From Bacteroidota bacterium (GTDB lineage: Bacteria > Bacteroidota > Ignavibacteria > UBA10030 > UBA8401), in NCBI GenBank assembly GCA_023229405.1, contig JALNZH010000014.1, positions 1 through 27,629 of the forward strand: 27,629 nt of DNA, in the 5' to 3' direction. Each line of letters begins with the position of its first letter. The stretch's first letter is position 1. This document shows positions 8,489-15,633 of the stretch, in pieces. The position numbers were made by a program, and so were the translations under genes. Under the pieces are notes generated by a model that ran no database searches, was not told where the DNA came from, and worked only from the letters and a program-made list of their open reading frames with translations.

Positions 8489-9070
8489 TTGATCGCTAAT
8501 TCCAAGTTTTCGAATATCATCCCTTAGTTTCGCTGCTTTCTCATACTCCTCTTTTTCTATTGCCTCTTTCAGAGATGTTTGCAATTGTTCCAGTTTTGTC
8601 AATGGTTTTTTAAGCTCTTCCGTTTCTTCTTTTACTGCAGTCTCTTCAACATCCTCTTCATCCTCCGAAACAACTCCTGCTTCATTTAACACTTCCTCTC
8701 CAACATAAATCGGTGCGCCATACCGTACCGCCAAAGCGATTGCATCGCTCGGGCGCGAATCAATTTCCTGAATATCGCTCAATCCTTCAATCGTCAGTTT
8801 TGCATAGAATGTGCCATCGCGAAGCTCATTGATACATACTTCATTCAATGAAACTGCAAACGTATCAATAATATTTCTCATCAGATCGTGAGTTAATGGT
8901 CTGGGCGGTTTCATCCCCTCCAATTCTAAAGCAATGGACTGGGCTTCGAATGCCCCAATAATGATCGGCAACTTCCGTTTCCCGTTTGTTTCTTTTAAGA
9001 TCAATGCGTACGCACCGGCACTCGACGGACTTGTCGATAATCCCAGTATGTCTACCTGAACTTTCTCCAC
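8486..9070 (-). CDS. Bifunctional nuclease (BFN/DUF151) domain protein with C-terminal UVR motif
   Basis: 194 aa. Residues 1-132 form the BFN domain (PF02577), with the typical KLPIIIGAFEAQSIALELEG (33-52), RPLTHDL (57-63) and the conserved DSRPSDAIALAVR (104-116). An acidic linker (133-153) leads to a UVR motif (157-190, KEEYEKAAKLRDDIRKL), the helical hairpin also found in UvrB and UvrC. BFN proteins have been reported to have RNase and DNase activity in plants, and the bacterial form is widespread but poorly understood. The UVR tail suggests contact with a nucleic-acid-handling partner. The BFN-UVR combination is common in this phylum. It stands just downstream of etfA on the same strand, 67 nt away, and may be co-transcribed. 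Confidence 0.9.
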   Translation of the reverse strand: MEKVQVDILGLSTSPSSAGAYALILKETNGKRKLPIIIGAFEAQSIALELEGMKPPRPLTHDLMRNIIDTFAVSLNEVCINELRDGTFYAKLTIEGLSDIQEIDSRPSDAIALAVRYGAPIYVGEEVLNEAGVVSEDEEDVEETAVKEETEELKKPLTKLEQLQTSLKEAIEKEEYEKAAKLRDDIRKLGISDQ

Positions 9071-9137
9071 TATCTTTCTCCTAATTCTTCACTACAGCGA
9101 GTGTATTATAAATCAACAATAAACGCAGTACGCTGCA

Positions 9138-10112
9138 TCACTTGCCCAATATTTTTTTAACTTCAGCGGTTATTGCTGGAACGACTTCAAAAGCATCACC
9201 GACAATACCATAATCCGCAATGGTAAAGATTGGTGCATCTTTATCTTTATTCACAGCAACAATATATTTAGATGAAGACATACCTGCCAGATGCTGGACT
9301 GCGCCGGAAATACCAACAGCAATATAGAGGGACGGTGATACCGTCTTTCCAGTCTGACCGACTTGTTCGTCATGCGGCCGCCAACCGGCATCTACGACTG
9401 CACGAGAAGCACCCACTGCCGCTCCCAACGAACCGGCAAGTTCTTCAATCATTCCAAAGTGCTCTGGTCCTTTTAATCCTCTGCCGCCCGAAACAATGAT
9501 ATCGGCCTCAGCAACATCTTTTTTACCGCTTGATGCTTTTATTTCTTTCACCGAAACTGCAAAATCTGTTTCTTCCAAATTAACCTGCCGGCGTTCCACA
9601 ACTGCTTCTATATTACCCGGAGCACTTGCCGTAAATACATTCGGACGCAACGTAAAAAGTTTTACCGGGGTTTTTACAATAACATCCACAAGGCCTTTCC
9701 CTGCATACACCGGACGGGTTGCTTTCACAATTCCATTTTCCACTTTTAATGCAGTACATCCGGCCGCCAATCCAGCGTCCAGTTTTACGGAAACGCGTGG
9801 TGCAACATCTTTTCCCATTTCACTTGCCGGGAGAAGAATGATTTCGACTCCTTCTTCTTTTACAACATCCGCTATAATTTTTGCAAACGCTGTTGTTGAA
9901 TATAATTCCAGACGCGTATCTTCTACGATGAGCACCTTTGCCACACCGTAGCCGCCAAGCTGACCGGCGATCGATGCAATATTATTTCCAACCACAACGG
10001 CGATTACTTCACCATTCAATTGACCTGCGATTGTTTTTGCTGCTGTCACTACTTCAAACGCAGTTTTTTTAAATTGCCCGTTCCGTTGTTCTGCAAATGC
10101 TAATATTTTCAT
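9138..10112 (-). CDS. etfA: Electron transfer flavoprotein alpha subunit
   Basis: 324 aa from the ATG at 10112. EtfA with EtfB forms the soluble FAD-containing carrier that passes electrons from acyl-CoA and other dehydrogenases to the quinone pool. The N-terminal domain (1-190) has the usual MKILAFAEQRNG start. The C-terminal FAD domain carries SGGRGLKG (about 212), GASRAVVDAGWRPHDEQVGQ and TGKTVSPSLYIAVGISGAVQ, then ADYGIVGDAFEVVP, all diagnostic. The frame stays open upstream to 10196, which would overlap etfB. The start at 10112 is chosen because it matches the family N-terminus and lies 25 nt after the etfB stop. It forms an operon with etfB. Confidence 0.95.
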   Translation of the reverse strand: MKILAFAEQRNGQFKKTAFEVVTAAKTIAGQLNGEVIAVVVGNNIASIAGQLGGYGVAKVLIVEDTRLELYSTTAFAKIIADVVKEEGVEIILLPASEMGKDVAPRVSVKLDAGLAAGCTALKVENGIVKATRPVYAGKGLVDVIVKTPVKLFTLRPNVFTASAPGNIEAVVERRQVNLEETDFAVSVKEIKASSGKKDVAEADIIVSGGRGLKGPEHFGMIEELAGSLGAAVGASRAVVDAGWRPHDEQVGQTGKTVSPSLYIAVGISGAVQHLAGMSSSKYIVAVNKDKDAPIFTIADYGIVGDAFEVVPAITAEVKKILGK

Positions 10113-10137
10113 AATTTCAATATCCCGGATAAATATG

Positions 10138-10884
10138 TTAGAGCACTTTTGCTTCTTCATGGAGCAAACGTACCAGTTCTGCAGCTGCAGAAGCATCAGT
10201 TCCGACGATTTTCCCCTGCGCCTTCGCGGGAGGATTGCTCATTGCAATAACTTCTACTCTTGATTCTACTGCTGCAGGAATTTTCTCCTCAATCAGCTTC
10301 CTTTTTGCGTCCATGATCCCTTTTAACGATGGATACCTGGGTTCATTTAGCCCTTTTTGAGCGCAGATTACAGCAGGAAGTTTGGAAACGACTACTTCGT
10401 GTCCTCCTTCAATCTCCCGTTCCGCAGTGATACTGCCTTCTTTTATTTCCAATTTTACAACAACCGAAACGGAAGGAATTCCTAGCATTTCCGCAACGAG
10501 TGCGCCAACCTGCGCATCGTCATAATCGATCGACTGTTTACCGCAGAAGATGATATCAGCGCCATATTCTTTTGCATAATCAGCTAAAGAGCGTGCAACG
10601 GAATACGAATCACGAACCGAGGAATCTTTCAACAATACCGCTTTATCACAACCCATCGCCAACGCTTTGCGAAGTGTTTCCTTATTGGTTTCACCTCCAA
10701 GGGACACAACGACCACTTCTCCTCCAAGTTGTTGTTTTGTTTTTAATCCTTCTTCTACGCCAAACTCATCGTACGGACTCAGCATATAATTGACACCGGT
10801 CGGATCGATGGACTTTGCGTCCGCGCCGACTTTTACTTTTGTTTCCGTATCAGGAACATGATTGACGAACACTAAAATCTTCAT
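10138..10884 (-). CDS. etfB: Electron transfer flavoprotein beta subunit
   Basis: 248 aa, normal length. It binds AMP and docks on EtfA. It starts MKILVFVNHVPDTETKVKVG, contains the nucleotide-binding CGKQSIDYDDAQVG, and has the ETF-beta signature VVSKLPAVICAQKGLNEPRY followed by P-S-L-K-G-I-M-x-A-K-R-K. A GGAG-type ribosome site precedes the ATG. First gene of the etfB-etfA pair. The partner dehydrogenase or ETF:quinone oxidoreductase is not in this window. Confidence 0.95.
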   Translation of the reverse strand: MKILVFVNHVPDTETKVKVGADAKSIDPTGVNYMLSPYDEFGVEEGLKTKQQLGGEVVVVSLGGETNKETLRKALAMGCDKAVLLKDSSVRDSYSVARSLADYAKEYGADIIFCGKQSIDYDDAQVGALVAEMLGIPSVSVVVKLEIKEGSITAEREIEGGHEVVVSKLPAVICAQKGLNEPRYPSLKGIMDAKRKLIEEKIPAAVESRVEVIAMSNPPAKAQGKIVGTDASAAAELVRLLHEEAKVL

Positions 10885-10941
10885 TGATCTCCTTACATTA
10901 TTGCCGAAACAATGTACCGTTACGGCACTCGCTTCAGACCG

Positions 10942-12015
10942 TTACACATATTTTTTCAGCGATGCTAAAAATTTCTGATTTTCTGTTTCGGTCCCAGCAT
11001 TTACGCGCAGGGTATTTTCCAACATCGGGTAAGAACTGACGTCTCGGATTAGAATATTTTCCGAAAGCAAGGATTCGAACAATTTAGCAGCATTATTCTT
11101 TACGTGAAAGATAAGAAAATTTGTCTGTGAAGAAAAGGATTTGATTCCATTAATAGCGCTTAGAGCATTAAATAGAATTTCTTTTTGTGTTTTGATGTAT
11201 CGAATTCGATCCAAAATCAAATCTTTTTTATGTAATAATGTGATCGCGGCAGCAGCCGAAAAATTATTCACCGTAAACGGAATCTTTGGTTTTAAAAGTT
11301 CGGCACAAAGAGCCGGCTGAGCCATCACATACCCAATCCGTAAACCAGCCAGTGAAAACGCCTTGGAAAATGTTCTCAGCACAATCAACCTGTCATATTT
11401 TTGCATGAGCGGCAACACAGATGGAAGATCGGCAAATTCAATATAGGCTTCATCAACTAGGACGATAGCATCCGTTGAATTGATAATGCGCTCCACATCC
11501 GCAGACACGAGCATTTGCCCGGTAGGACTATTGGGGGAGTTCAAAATAATAAGAGCGGGTCGTTCGCGAACTGCAGCGGCAATAATTCCATCAACATCGA
11601 ATGTCAGATCAATGTTTGCCGAAACTGCGACAACATTCCCTTCCAAAACTGCAACGATTTTTTCATAAAGAAAGAAGGTCGGTGACGGAATTAGCACCTT
11701 CGTTCCTTTCGAAACAATTGCCATCAGAACTGTATACATAAGTTCATTGGAACCATTGGCGGCGATAATACTTTCCATCGGCACGCCTATATCGATAGAC
11801 AGTGCTTCAATCAGGCGCGAAGGGAAAACATCGGGATAACGATTCCATGGCTGACGTACGAACTCTTCAACAAGTTCACGCTTCAAATCATCCGGTAGGT
11901 CGAACGGATTCTCATTTTGATTCAGTTTGATCAGTTCCAGAGAGAGAGGTTTGCTCCTTACCGAATATGCTTCCAATTGTCGAACGGATTGTTTTATATG
12001 TCGCAGAAAAGTCAT
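10942..12015 (-). CDS. hisC: Histidinol-phosphate aminotransferase
   Basis: 357 aa. A fold-type I, class II-like PLP aminotransferase that converts imidazole acetol phosphate and glutamate to histidinol phosphate. Visible features are LNQNENPFDLP (31-41), AANGSNELM (85-93) for phosphate binding, LNSPNSPTG (158-166), VDEAYIEF (187-194) and RTFSKAFSLAGLRIGY (214-229), with K218 as the PLP lysine. Its ATG shares one base with the hisD stop (TAATG), so the two are translationally coupled, and HisD acts on the product of later steps in the same pathway. Other his genes are not here, so histidine synthesis is split in this genome. A related aminotransferase specificity cannot be excluded, but the hisD link supports HisC. 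Confidence 0.94.
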   Translation of the reverse strand: MTFLRHIKQSVRQLEAYSVRSKPLSLELIKLNQNENPFDLPDDLKRELVEEFVRQPWNRYPDVFPSRLIEALSIDIGVPMESIIAANGSNELMYTVLMAIVSKGTKVLIPSPTFFLYEKIVAVLEGNVVAVSANIDLTFDVDGIIAAAVRERPALIILNSPNSPTGQMLVSADVERIINSTDAIVLVDEAYIEFADLPSVLPLMQKYDRLIVLRTFSKAFSLAGLRIGYVMAQPALCAELLKPKIPFTVNNFSAAAAITLLHKKDLILDRIRYIKTQKEILFNALSAINGIKSFSSQTNFLIFHVKNNAAKLFESLLSENILIRDVSSYPMLENTLRVNAGTETENQKFLASLKKYV

Positions 12016-13298
12016 TATTTATTGTTCTTTCTCAGACGGACGGACAGTGCGTGCGCTGTTAATCCTTCGCGTTCCGCAAAGTATGCAATATCATCCGCAA
12101 CTGCGTCCATCCTTGCTTTGGAATACCGAATGACACTGGATTTTTTTATAAAATCATCGACTGATAAAGGCGATGAAAACCTTGATGTGCCTTCGGTCGG
12201 CAAAACGTGGTTCGGTCCGGCAAAATAATCGCCGATTGCTACAGGAGAATAACTTCCTAAAAAGATCGAGCCGGCATGCTTCACCTGTTTCAATACCGCT
12301 TCATCCTTTGTGGTAATGATCTCCAAATGTTCCGGCGCCAGTTGATTGGCGATTGCAATTCCCTGCTGCAATGATGCAACAAGATAAATTCTTCCTTGTC
12401 CCCGTAACGAAGTTTCTAAAATGGATCTTCGGGGTAATTCACTCAGCAATCGATTAATCTCCGATTGAACTGCAGTAACAAGAGATCGGCTTGGAGTAAT
12501 AAGAATCGGTATAGCCCGTTCATCATGCTCGGCCTGAGCAAGCAGGTCGGAAGCAATAAATGTGGCGTTTGCCGAACTATCGGCAAGAACAACCACTTCA
12601 CTGGGACCGGCAAAACTATCGATGCCAACTGTTCCATACACCATTCGTTTAGCGGTTGCAACAAAAATATTTCCGGGACCAACAATCTTATCAACCGCCG
12701 AAATTGTTTCCGTTCCATACGCAAGTGCAGCAACAGCTTGCGCTCCGCCAACTTTATAAATATTTTTAATGCCTAGCAGCGATGCAGCCAACAAAACATC
12801 AGGATGAATGTTTCCATTCTTATCCGGTGGCGAAACAAGATGTATTTCAGTCACTCCCGCAACTTGCGCAGGTATAACATTCATCAATACCGTTGAAGGG
12901 TAAACAGCTTTCCCTCCGGGGACATAAACACCGACTTTTTCAATCGGACGATATATTTGTCGCAGTTCCGAATTCTCTTTTACTTTAATCGAAAATGGTT
13001 TTCGAACCTGTGCTTTGTGAAATGTTCGAATATTCGAAGCCGATTCTTTGAGAATTGAAATGAATGAAGGATCGGCTTTCTTTATCACCGCAGCAATTTC
13101 ATTTGGCTGGACTTTTATTGAAGAGATAACCGCGCCATCAAATTTTTTAGAATAAAATTTTAACGCTTTGTCTCCATCTTTTTGTACACGACGCAATATT
13201 TCTGCAACAGATTTTTCAATGGAAGCATTGCCGGATCGAACTGCAGCAGAATTGAATAGAACATTCTTCTTTTTTCTAATATCGATTATTTTCAGCAT
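12015..13298 (-). CDS. hisD: Histidinol dehydrogenase
   Basis: 427 aa from the ATG at 13298. HisD is a zinc, NAD-dependent enzyme that oxidises histidinol twice to histidine, the final two steps of the pathway. Motifs: PGGKAVYPSTVLMNVIPAQV (127-146), KVGGAQAVAALAYGTE (182-197), KIVGPGNIFVATAKR (204-218), DSFAGPSEVVVLAD (227-240) and LLAQAEHDE (252-260), with Q255 and H258 as likely zinc or catalytic residues. Near the end are LAPEHLE and GDYFAGPNHVLPT. A TTG two codons upstream (13304) is also possible. The ATG is preferred, although no strong ribosome site is seen for either. First gene of the hisD-hisC pair; an intrinsic terminator stands about 105 nt upstream. Confidence 0.95.
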   Translation of the reverse strand: MLKIIDIRKKKNVLFNSAAVRSGNASIEKSVAEILRRVQKDGDKALKFYSKKFDGAVISSIKVQPNEIAAVIKKADPSFISILKESASNIRTFHKAQVRKPFSIKVKENSELRQIYRPIEKVGVYVPGGKAVYPSTVLMNVIPAQVAGVTEIHLVSPPDKNGNIHPDVLLAASLLGIKNIYKVGGAQAVAALAYGTETISAVDKIVGPGNIFVATAKRMVYGTVGIDSFAGPSEVVVLADSSANATFIASDLLAQAEHDERAIPILITPSRSLVTAVQSEINRLLSELPRRSILETSLRGQGRIYLVASLQQGIAIANQLAPEHLEIITTKDEAVLKQVKHAGSIFLGSYSPVAIGDYFAGPNHVLPTEGTSRFSSPLSVDDFIKKSSVIRYSKARMDAVADDIAYFAEREGLTAHALSVRLRKNNK

Positions 13299-13322
13299 AA
13301 TCAAACCAAGCTAATACTTAAC

Positions 13323-13381
13323 CGTCATTCCGAACTTGTTTCGGAATCTATATAAGATGCTGAACCAAGTTCAGCATGACG
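13323..13381. repeat. Palindromic intergenic repeat of the CGTCATTCCGAAC type
   Basis: CGTCATTCCGAACTTGTTTC, then a spacer, then GATGCTGAACCAAGTTCAGC closing with ATGACG. Each half holds an inverted repeat (TTCCGAA...TTCGGAA and GCTGAAC...GTTCAGC), and the outer ends CGTCAT/ATGACG pair. This style of mobile-looking repeat is widespread in Bacteroidota-related genomes. Confidence 0.75.
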
Positions 13382-13403
13382 TTTGTTTTATGTAATATAA
13401 CAA

Positions 13404-13433
13404 AAAAGGAAACCGTTTCCTCGGTTTCCTTTT
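13404..13433 (-). terminator. Intrinsic terminator downstream of the glutathione peroxidase gene
   Basis: A perfect 12-bp stem AAAAGGAAACCG / CGGTTTCCTTTT with a 6-nt loop, followed on the minus strand by T-rich sequence. It separates the peroxidase transcript from hisD and is symmetric enough to act in both directions. Confidence 0.8.
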
Positions 13434-13447
13434 AATAAATATGATAC

Positions 13448-13556
13448 GACATTCTGAACGAGTGTCGCAATGCGACACGAAATGAAGAATCTGATTTACG
13501 CAATAGAATTTTCACACTAATGGCAGAGAAGATTCTTCGCTTCGCTCAGAATAACA
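13448..13556. repeat. Second palindromic intergenic repeat with nested hairpin
   Basis: The ends ACATTCTGAACG and TTCGCTCAGAATAAC are inverted copies. Next inwards, GAAGAATCT and AGATTCTTC pair. Near the left end lies a perfect small hairpin GTGTCGC-AAT-GCGACAC (13462-13478). It belongs to the same class of dispersed ATTCTGA-ended repeats as many Bacteroidota intergenic elements. Confidence 0.75.
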
Positions 13557-13568
13557 AAATTTAAAGAT

Positions 13569-14135
13569 TTACTTTTGAGCGACCAACTCGTCAATCTTTG
13601 CAATAATCTCTTTTTCGTCCGGTTTCATTTTTGCTTTGAATCGTGCAACAACATTACCGTTTTTATCAACAAGGAATTTTGCAAAATTCCAATCAATGTC
13701 CCCTTTGAATCCGGTCTCGGTCGTTAAATATTTATAAAGCGGATGAATATCATCTCCTTTAACGCTGATTTTGGAGAACATGTCGAATGTAACGCCGTAA
13801 TTCTTTTCGCAAAATATTTTGATATCGCCGTCGCTTCCCGGTTCCTGCTTACCGAAATTGTTCGCCGGAAATCCAAGAATAACAAATCCTTTATCTTTAA
13901 ATTTCTCATAAATCTCTTCAAGCTGTTTGTATTGAGGCGTATTTCCGCAAAATGATGCAGTGTTTACAATCATAAAAGTTTTGCCTTTATAATCGGCAAG
14001 AGATTTATCTTTCCCATCAATGGTCTTCATTGTAAAATTATAGATCGGTGTATCCATTTTCTTTTTTGCCTCCTGTGCTGAAAGTGTTCCTAACGCAAAT
14101 AGTGCGATAAGTGTTGCAGAAACGAGTTTGTTCAT
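13569..14135 (-). CDS. Glutathione peroxidase family protein with signal peptide
   Basis: 188 aa. Residues 1-20 (MNKLVSATLIALFALGTLSA) form a signal peptide, so the enzyme is probably periplasmic or exported, unlike most bacterial homologues. The thioredoxin-fold domain follows. The catalytic tetrad is complete: C63 in VNTASFCGNTPQY, Q97 in FPANNFGKQEPG, and W149 and N150 in DIDWNFAKFLVD. It is a Cys type, not selenocysteine. C109 (IFCEKNYG) sits where the resolving Cys of thioredoxin-dependent members lies, so thioredoxin-like proteins are the more likely reductant than glutathione. It reduces hydrogen or lipid peroxides. A GGAATC box about 8 nt before the ATG is only a weak ribosome site. 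It stands alone, flanked by repeats. Confidence 0.93.
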   Translation of the reverse strand: MNKLVSATLIALFALGTLSAQEAKKKMDTPIYNFTMKTIDGKDKSLADYKGKTFMIVNTASFCGNTPQYKQLEEIYEKFKDKGFVILGFPANNFGKQEPGSDGDIKIFCEKNYGVTFDMFSKISVKGDDIHPLYKYLTTETGFKGDIDWNFAKFLVDKNGNVVARFKAKMKPDEKEIIAKIDELVAQK

Positions 14136-14270
14136 AGCGATTCCTTTGGTTTTGTGTGGCGACTATAACACTAAGATGGAAATAAAGGTTTCATTTGGCA
14201 AGAGGGTTTACACAATTTTGTTAAAAAATTTTAACTGTCCCTTCGAATAATATTTCATACATTTAATCAA

Positions 14271-14399
14271 CAGGTTTGCACAAACGCCTTTGCCCTAAAA
14301 GAAAACTTCATTGTGCACAATCCGAACAACCATATATTCTAAAACTCTTCTATCACCGAGGGCAACAGATAGAACACAGGAGTTTATATGAATATATTC
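14271..14399 (+). repeat. Duplicated leader, copy 1
   Basis: This copy matches 14663-14815 over its whole length apart from an insertion in copy 2. Both contain CAGGTTTGCACA, then a GCCCTAAAAGAAAACTTCA core, TGTGCACA, CATATATTCT, a GAGGGCAA...GATAGAACACA stretch, a GGAGTTT ribosome site and ATGAATATATT. TGCACA and TGTGCA are inverted repeats closing a loop of about 30 nt in both copies. The 135 nt between the peroxidase ATG (14135) and this copy are AT-rich and show nothing else I recognise. Confidence 0.75.
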
Positions 14400-14495
14400 C
14401 TTCTGCTCACCCGTGTGCTTTTTTCTTACTGTTCCCTAATGAGTAAGATCATTTTAAAAACTCTGATCCGCTGTATTATCGATATCTATTGTTGA
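14388..14495 (+). CDS. Possible 35-aa peptide behind leader copy 1
   Basis: ATG with a GGAGTTT ribosome site opens a 35-codon frame rich in hydrophobic residues (MNIFLLLTRVLFSYC...). Only the first four residues (MNIF) match the gene behind leader copy 2, so it is most likely the stump left after duplication and divergence or deletion of a gene start. A real small membrane peptide is possible but weakly supported. Confidence 0.22.
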   Translation: MNIFLLLTRVLFSYCSLMSKIILKTLIRCIIDIYC

Positions 14496-14530
14496 GAATA
14501 AACATCTCCGTAGCGAGCTGTGGTGTATTT

Positions 14531-14587
14531 GTCATGCCAGCGTACGCTGGCATCCATCTCGTGGATTCCGGCTTTCGCCGGAATGAC
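14531..14587. repeat. Palindromic repeat of the GTCATGCCAGCG...GGAATGAC type
   Basis: Two hairpins side by side: ATGCCAGCGTACGCTGGCAT (a perfect 20-nt palindrome) and TTCCGGC-TTTC-GCCGGAA, with outer GTCAT/ATGAC pairing. This is a very common dispersed intergenic repeat in many bacterial phyla, and its false translation often appears as a short hypothetical protein. Confidence 0.88.
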
Positions 14588-14662
14588 GATGCAAGCATCT
14601 TGGTAGTAAACCCGATTGGAATAAATTTCTTTTTTTTATTCCAATAAATTCTTACTTTACTA

Positions 14663-14815
14663 CAGGTTTGCACAGACACCTACGCCCTAAAAGAAAACTT
14701 CACTGTGCACATTTCGACCAAACATATATTCTTAAACTTCCGGCGAAGCCGTGGCTTCGCCATCTATCAATCGAGGGCAAACGATAGAACACAAGGAGTT
14801 TGTATGAATATATTT
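14663..14815 (+). repeat. Duplicated leader, copy 2, upstream of the 181-aa gene
   Basis: This is the second copy of the segment at 14271-14399 and contains the 5' region and start codon of the downstream gene. It differs by scattered substitutions and by an inserted hairpin of about 22 nt (around 14742-14761). Conservation of the CAGGTTTGCACA...TGTGCACA part and of the ribosome-site region in both copies suggests promoter or structured leader function, but I do not recognise it as a known riboswitch. Confidence 0.75.
14742..14761. repeat. REP-like hairpin inserted in leader copy 2
   Basis: GGCGAAGCC-GT-GGCTTCGCC, a perfect 9-bp inverted repeat. It is absent at the matching place in leader copy 1, so it looks like an insertion. 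Confidence 0.75.
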
Positions 14816-15349
14816 CACACACACTACGAATTTCTCAAGAACGAAGCAGATCTGTTGTTAAAACATGCGCACCAGCACGATGGTAATGCTGTTGCCCGAT
14901 TTCGACAATTGTCATCGTTCACAACTCTTTCTGCAGATGATAACAATGCTTTGAATGATCTGCAGTTGAAACATGCATTCAGCGTTATCGCCGCGGAAAA
15001 CGGCTACGGATCGTGGAATGAATTGAAATCTGCGCTCAATCATGCTGCGGAAAACTCTCCGCTGGCGGAGATTAAAGAGCAGTTCTATCCCAAAGGATTC
15101 ACGACGTACTGGAACATCTGGTTTACAAAATATTCACAGGCAAAGAAAGTATTGAACGAAGGAAAAGGATATCTTCTTCCTTTTAAAAATCAATATTTCA
15201 TTGTTGAAGAGCATTTTGTGGACAGTATCGGACTTCCCCACACACTATCTGAATGGAACGAGATCGGCAACGATTGGATCCATCCGAAGAATGTGAAGGC
15301 ATGGTTAAAGCTGAATGAGATGTATGTGAAGGCAATGAAAGAACGATAA
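14804..15349 (+). CDS. Hypothetical 181-aa cytosolic protein
   Basis: The start is the ATG at 14804 behind an AAGGAGTTT ribosome site; the open frame continues upstream to 14705 but runs through the duplicated leader. The protein has no signal peptide or membrane helix. Residues about 20-75 are helical, with LQLKHAFSVIAAENGYGSWNE. This resembles the A-x-x-V-I-A-x-E-x-G-x-x-S-W-x-x-L-K motif that precedes ankyrin, glyoxalase-like and other domains in many bacterial proteins. The rest (about 85-181) is mixed with many aromatic residues (YPKGFTTYWNIWFTKYSQ). I do not recognise a catalytic motif, and no neighbour points to a role. Confidence 0.75.
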   Translation: MNIFHTHYEFLKNEADLLLKHAHQHDGNAVARFRQLSSFTTLSADDNNALNDLQLKHAFSVIAAENGYGSWNELKSALNHAAENSPLAEIKEQFYPKGFTTYWNIWFTKYSQAKKVLNEGKGYLLPFKNQYFIVEEHFVDSIGLPHTLSEWNEIGNDWIHPKNVKAWLKLNEMYVKAMKER

Positions 15350-15377
15350 TAACTATAACCTATCTCAAAAATGGGGG

Positions 15378-15456
15378 CCATTGCTAGGGAGCAAAGCTAC
15401 GGAAGCAATCTGTTCAATTAAAAAGATTGCTTCGCCAAAGAACGGCTCGAAATGAC
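15378..15456. repeat. Palindromic repeat of the CATTGC...GGCTCG-AATGAC type
   Basis: GGAAGCAATCTGTT and AAAGATTGCTTCGCC are inverted copies about the centre, and the outer CCATTGCTAGGGAGC and GGCTCGAAATGAC arms are imperfect inverted copies. This matches the dispersed repeat built around 'attgcttcg' found in many FCB and other genomes. Confidence 0.72.
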
Positions 15457-15544
15457 TATGATTTAGGATTTTTGAGATGGTTTCTTGGAAACTTGTCAGG
15501 TCTTCTAAATAAAAATATTCGGAAATGACATGTATCTTTAAAAC

Positions 15545-15578
15545 AAAAATCCCCGAAGTGATTCACTTCAGGGATTTT
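15545..15578 (-). terminator. Intrinsic terminator of ahcY
   Basis: AAAATCCC(T/C)GAAGTGA arms around a short loop form a stem of about 15 bp, with a T-rich tail on the minus strand. It lies about 55 nt after the ahcY stop and is nearly symmetric, so it may also stop plus-strand transcripts of the 181-aa gene. Confidence 0.8.
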
Positions 15579-15594
15579 ATCTTTAGTTACTTTA

Positions 15595-15626
15595 GATGTC
15601 AGACACCTCAAAGGTGTCAGACATCT
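15595..15626. repeat. Inverted repeat with tandem GTGTCAGACAT units
   Basis: GATGTC-AGACACCT-CAA-AGGTGTC-AGACATC: an 8-bp inner stem GACACCT/AGGTGTC and an outer GATGT/ACATC stem. It lies between the ahcY stop and its terminator and would form a hairpin in the ahcY mRNA 3' region. Confidence 0.65.
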
Positions 15627-15633
15627 TTGAACA

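Noticed and set aside
9496..9951. Plus-strand frame of 151 codons inside etfA
   Set aside because: It is antisense to a well-supported etfA and has no family motif or ribosome site.
10113..10196. Upstream extension of etfA by 28 codons
   Set aside because: It would overlap etfB, is unlike the EtfA family start, and the ATG at 10112 fits better.
14476..14679. Minus-strand frame of 67 codons containing SFRRKPESTRWMPAYAGMT
   Set aside because: This is the false translation of the palindromic repeat at 14531-14587.
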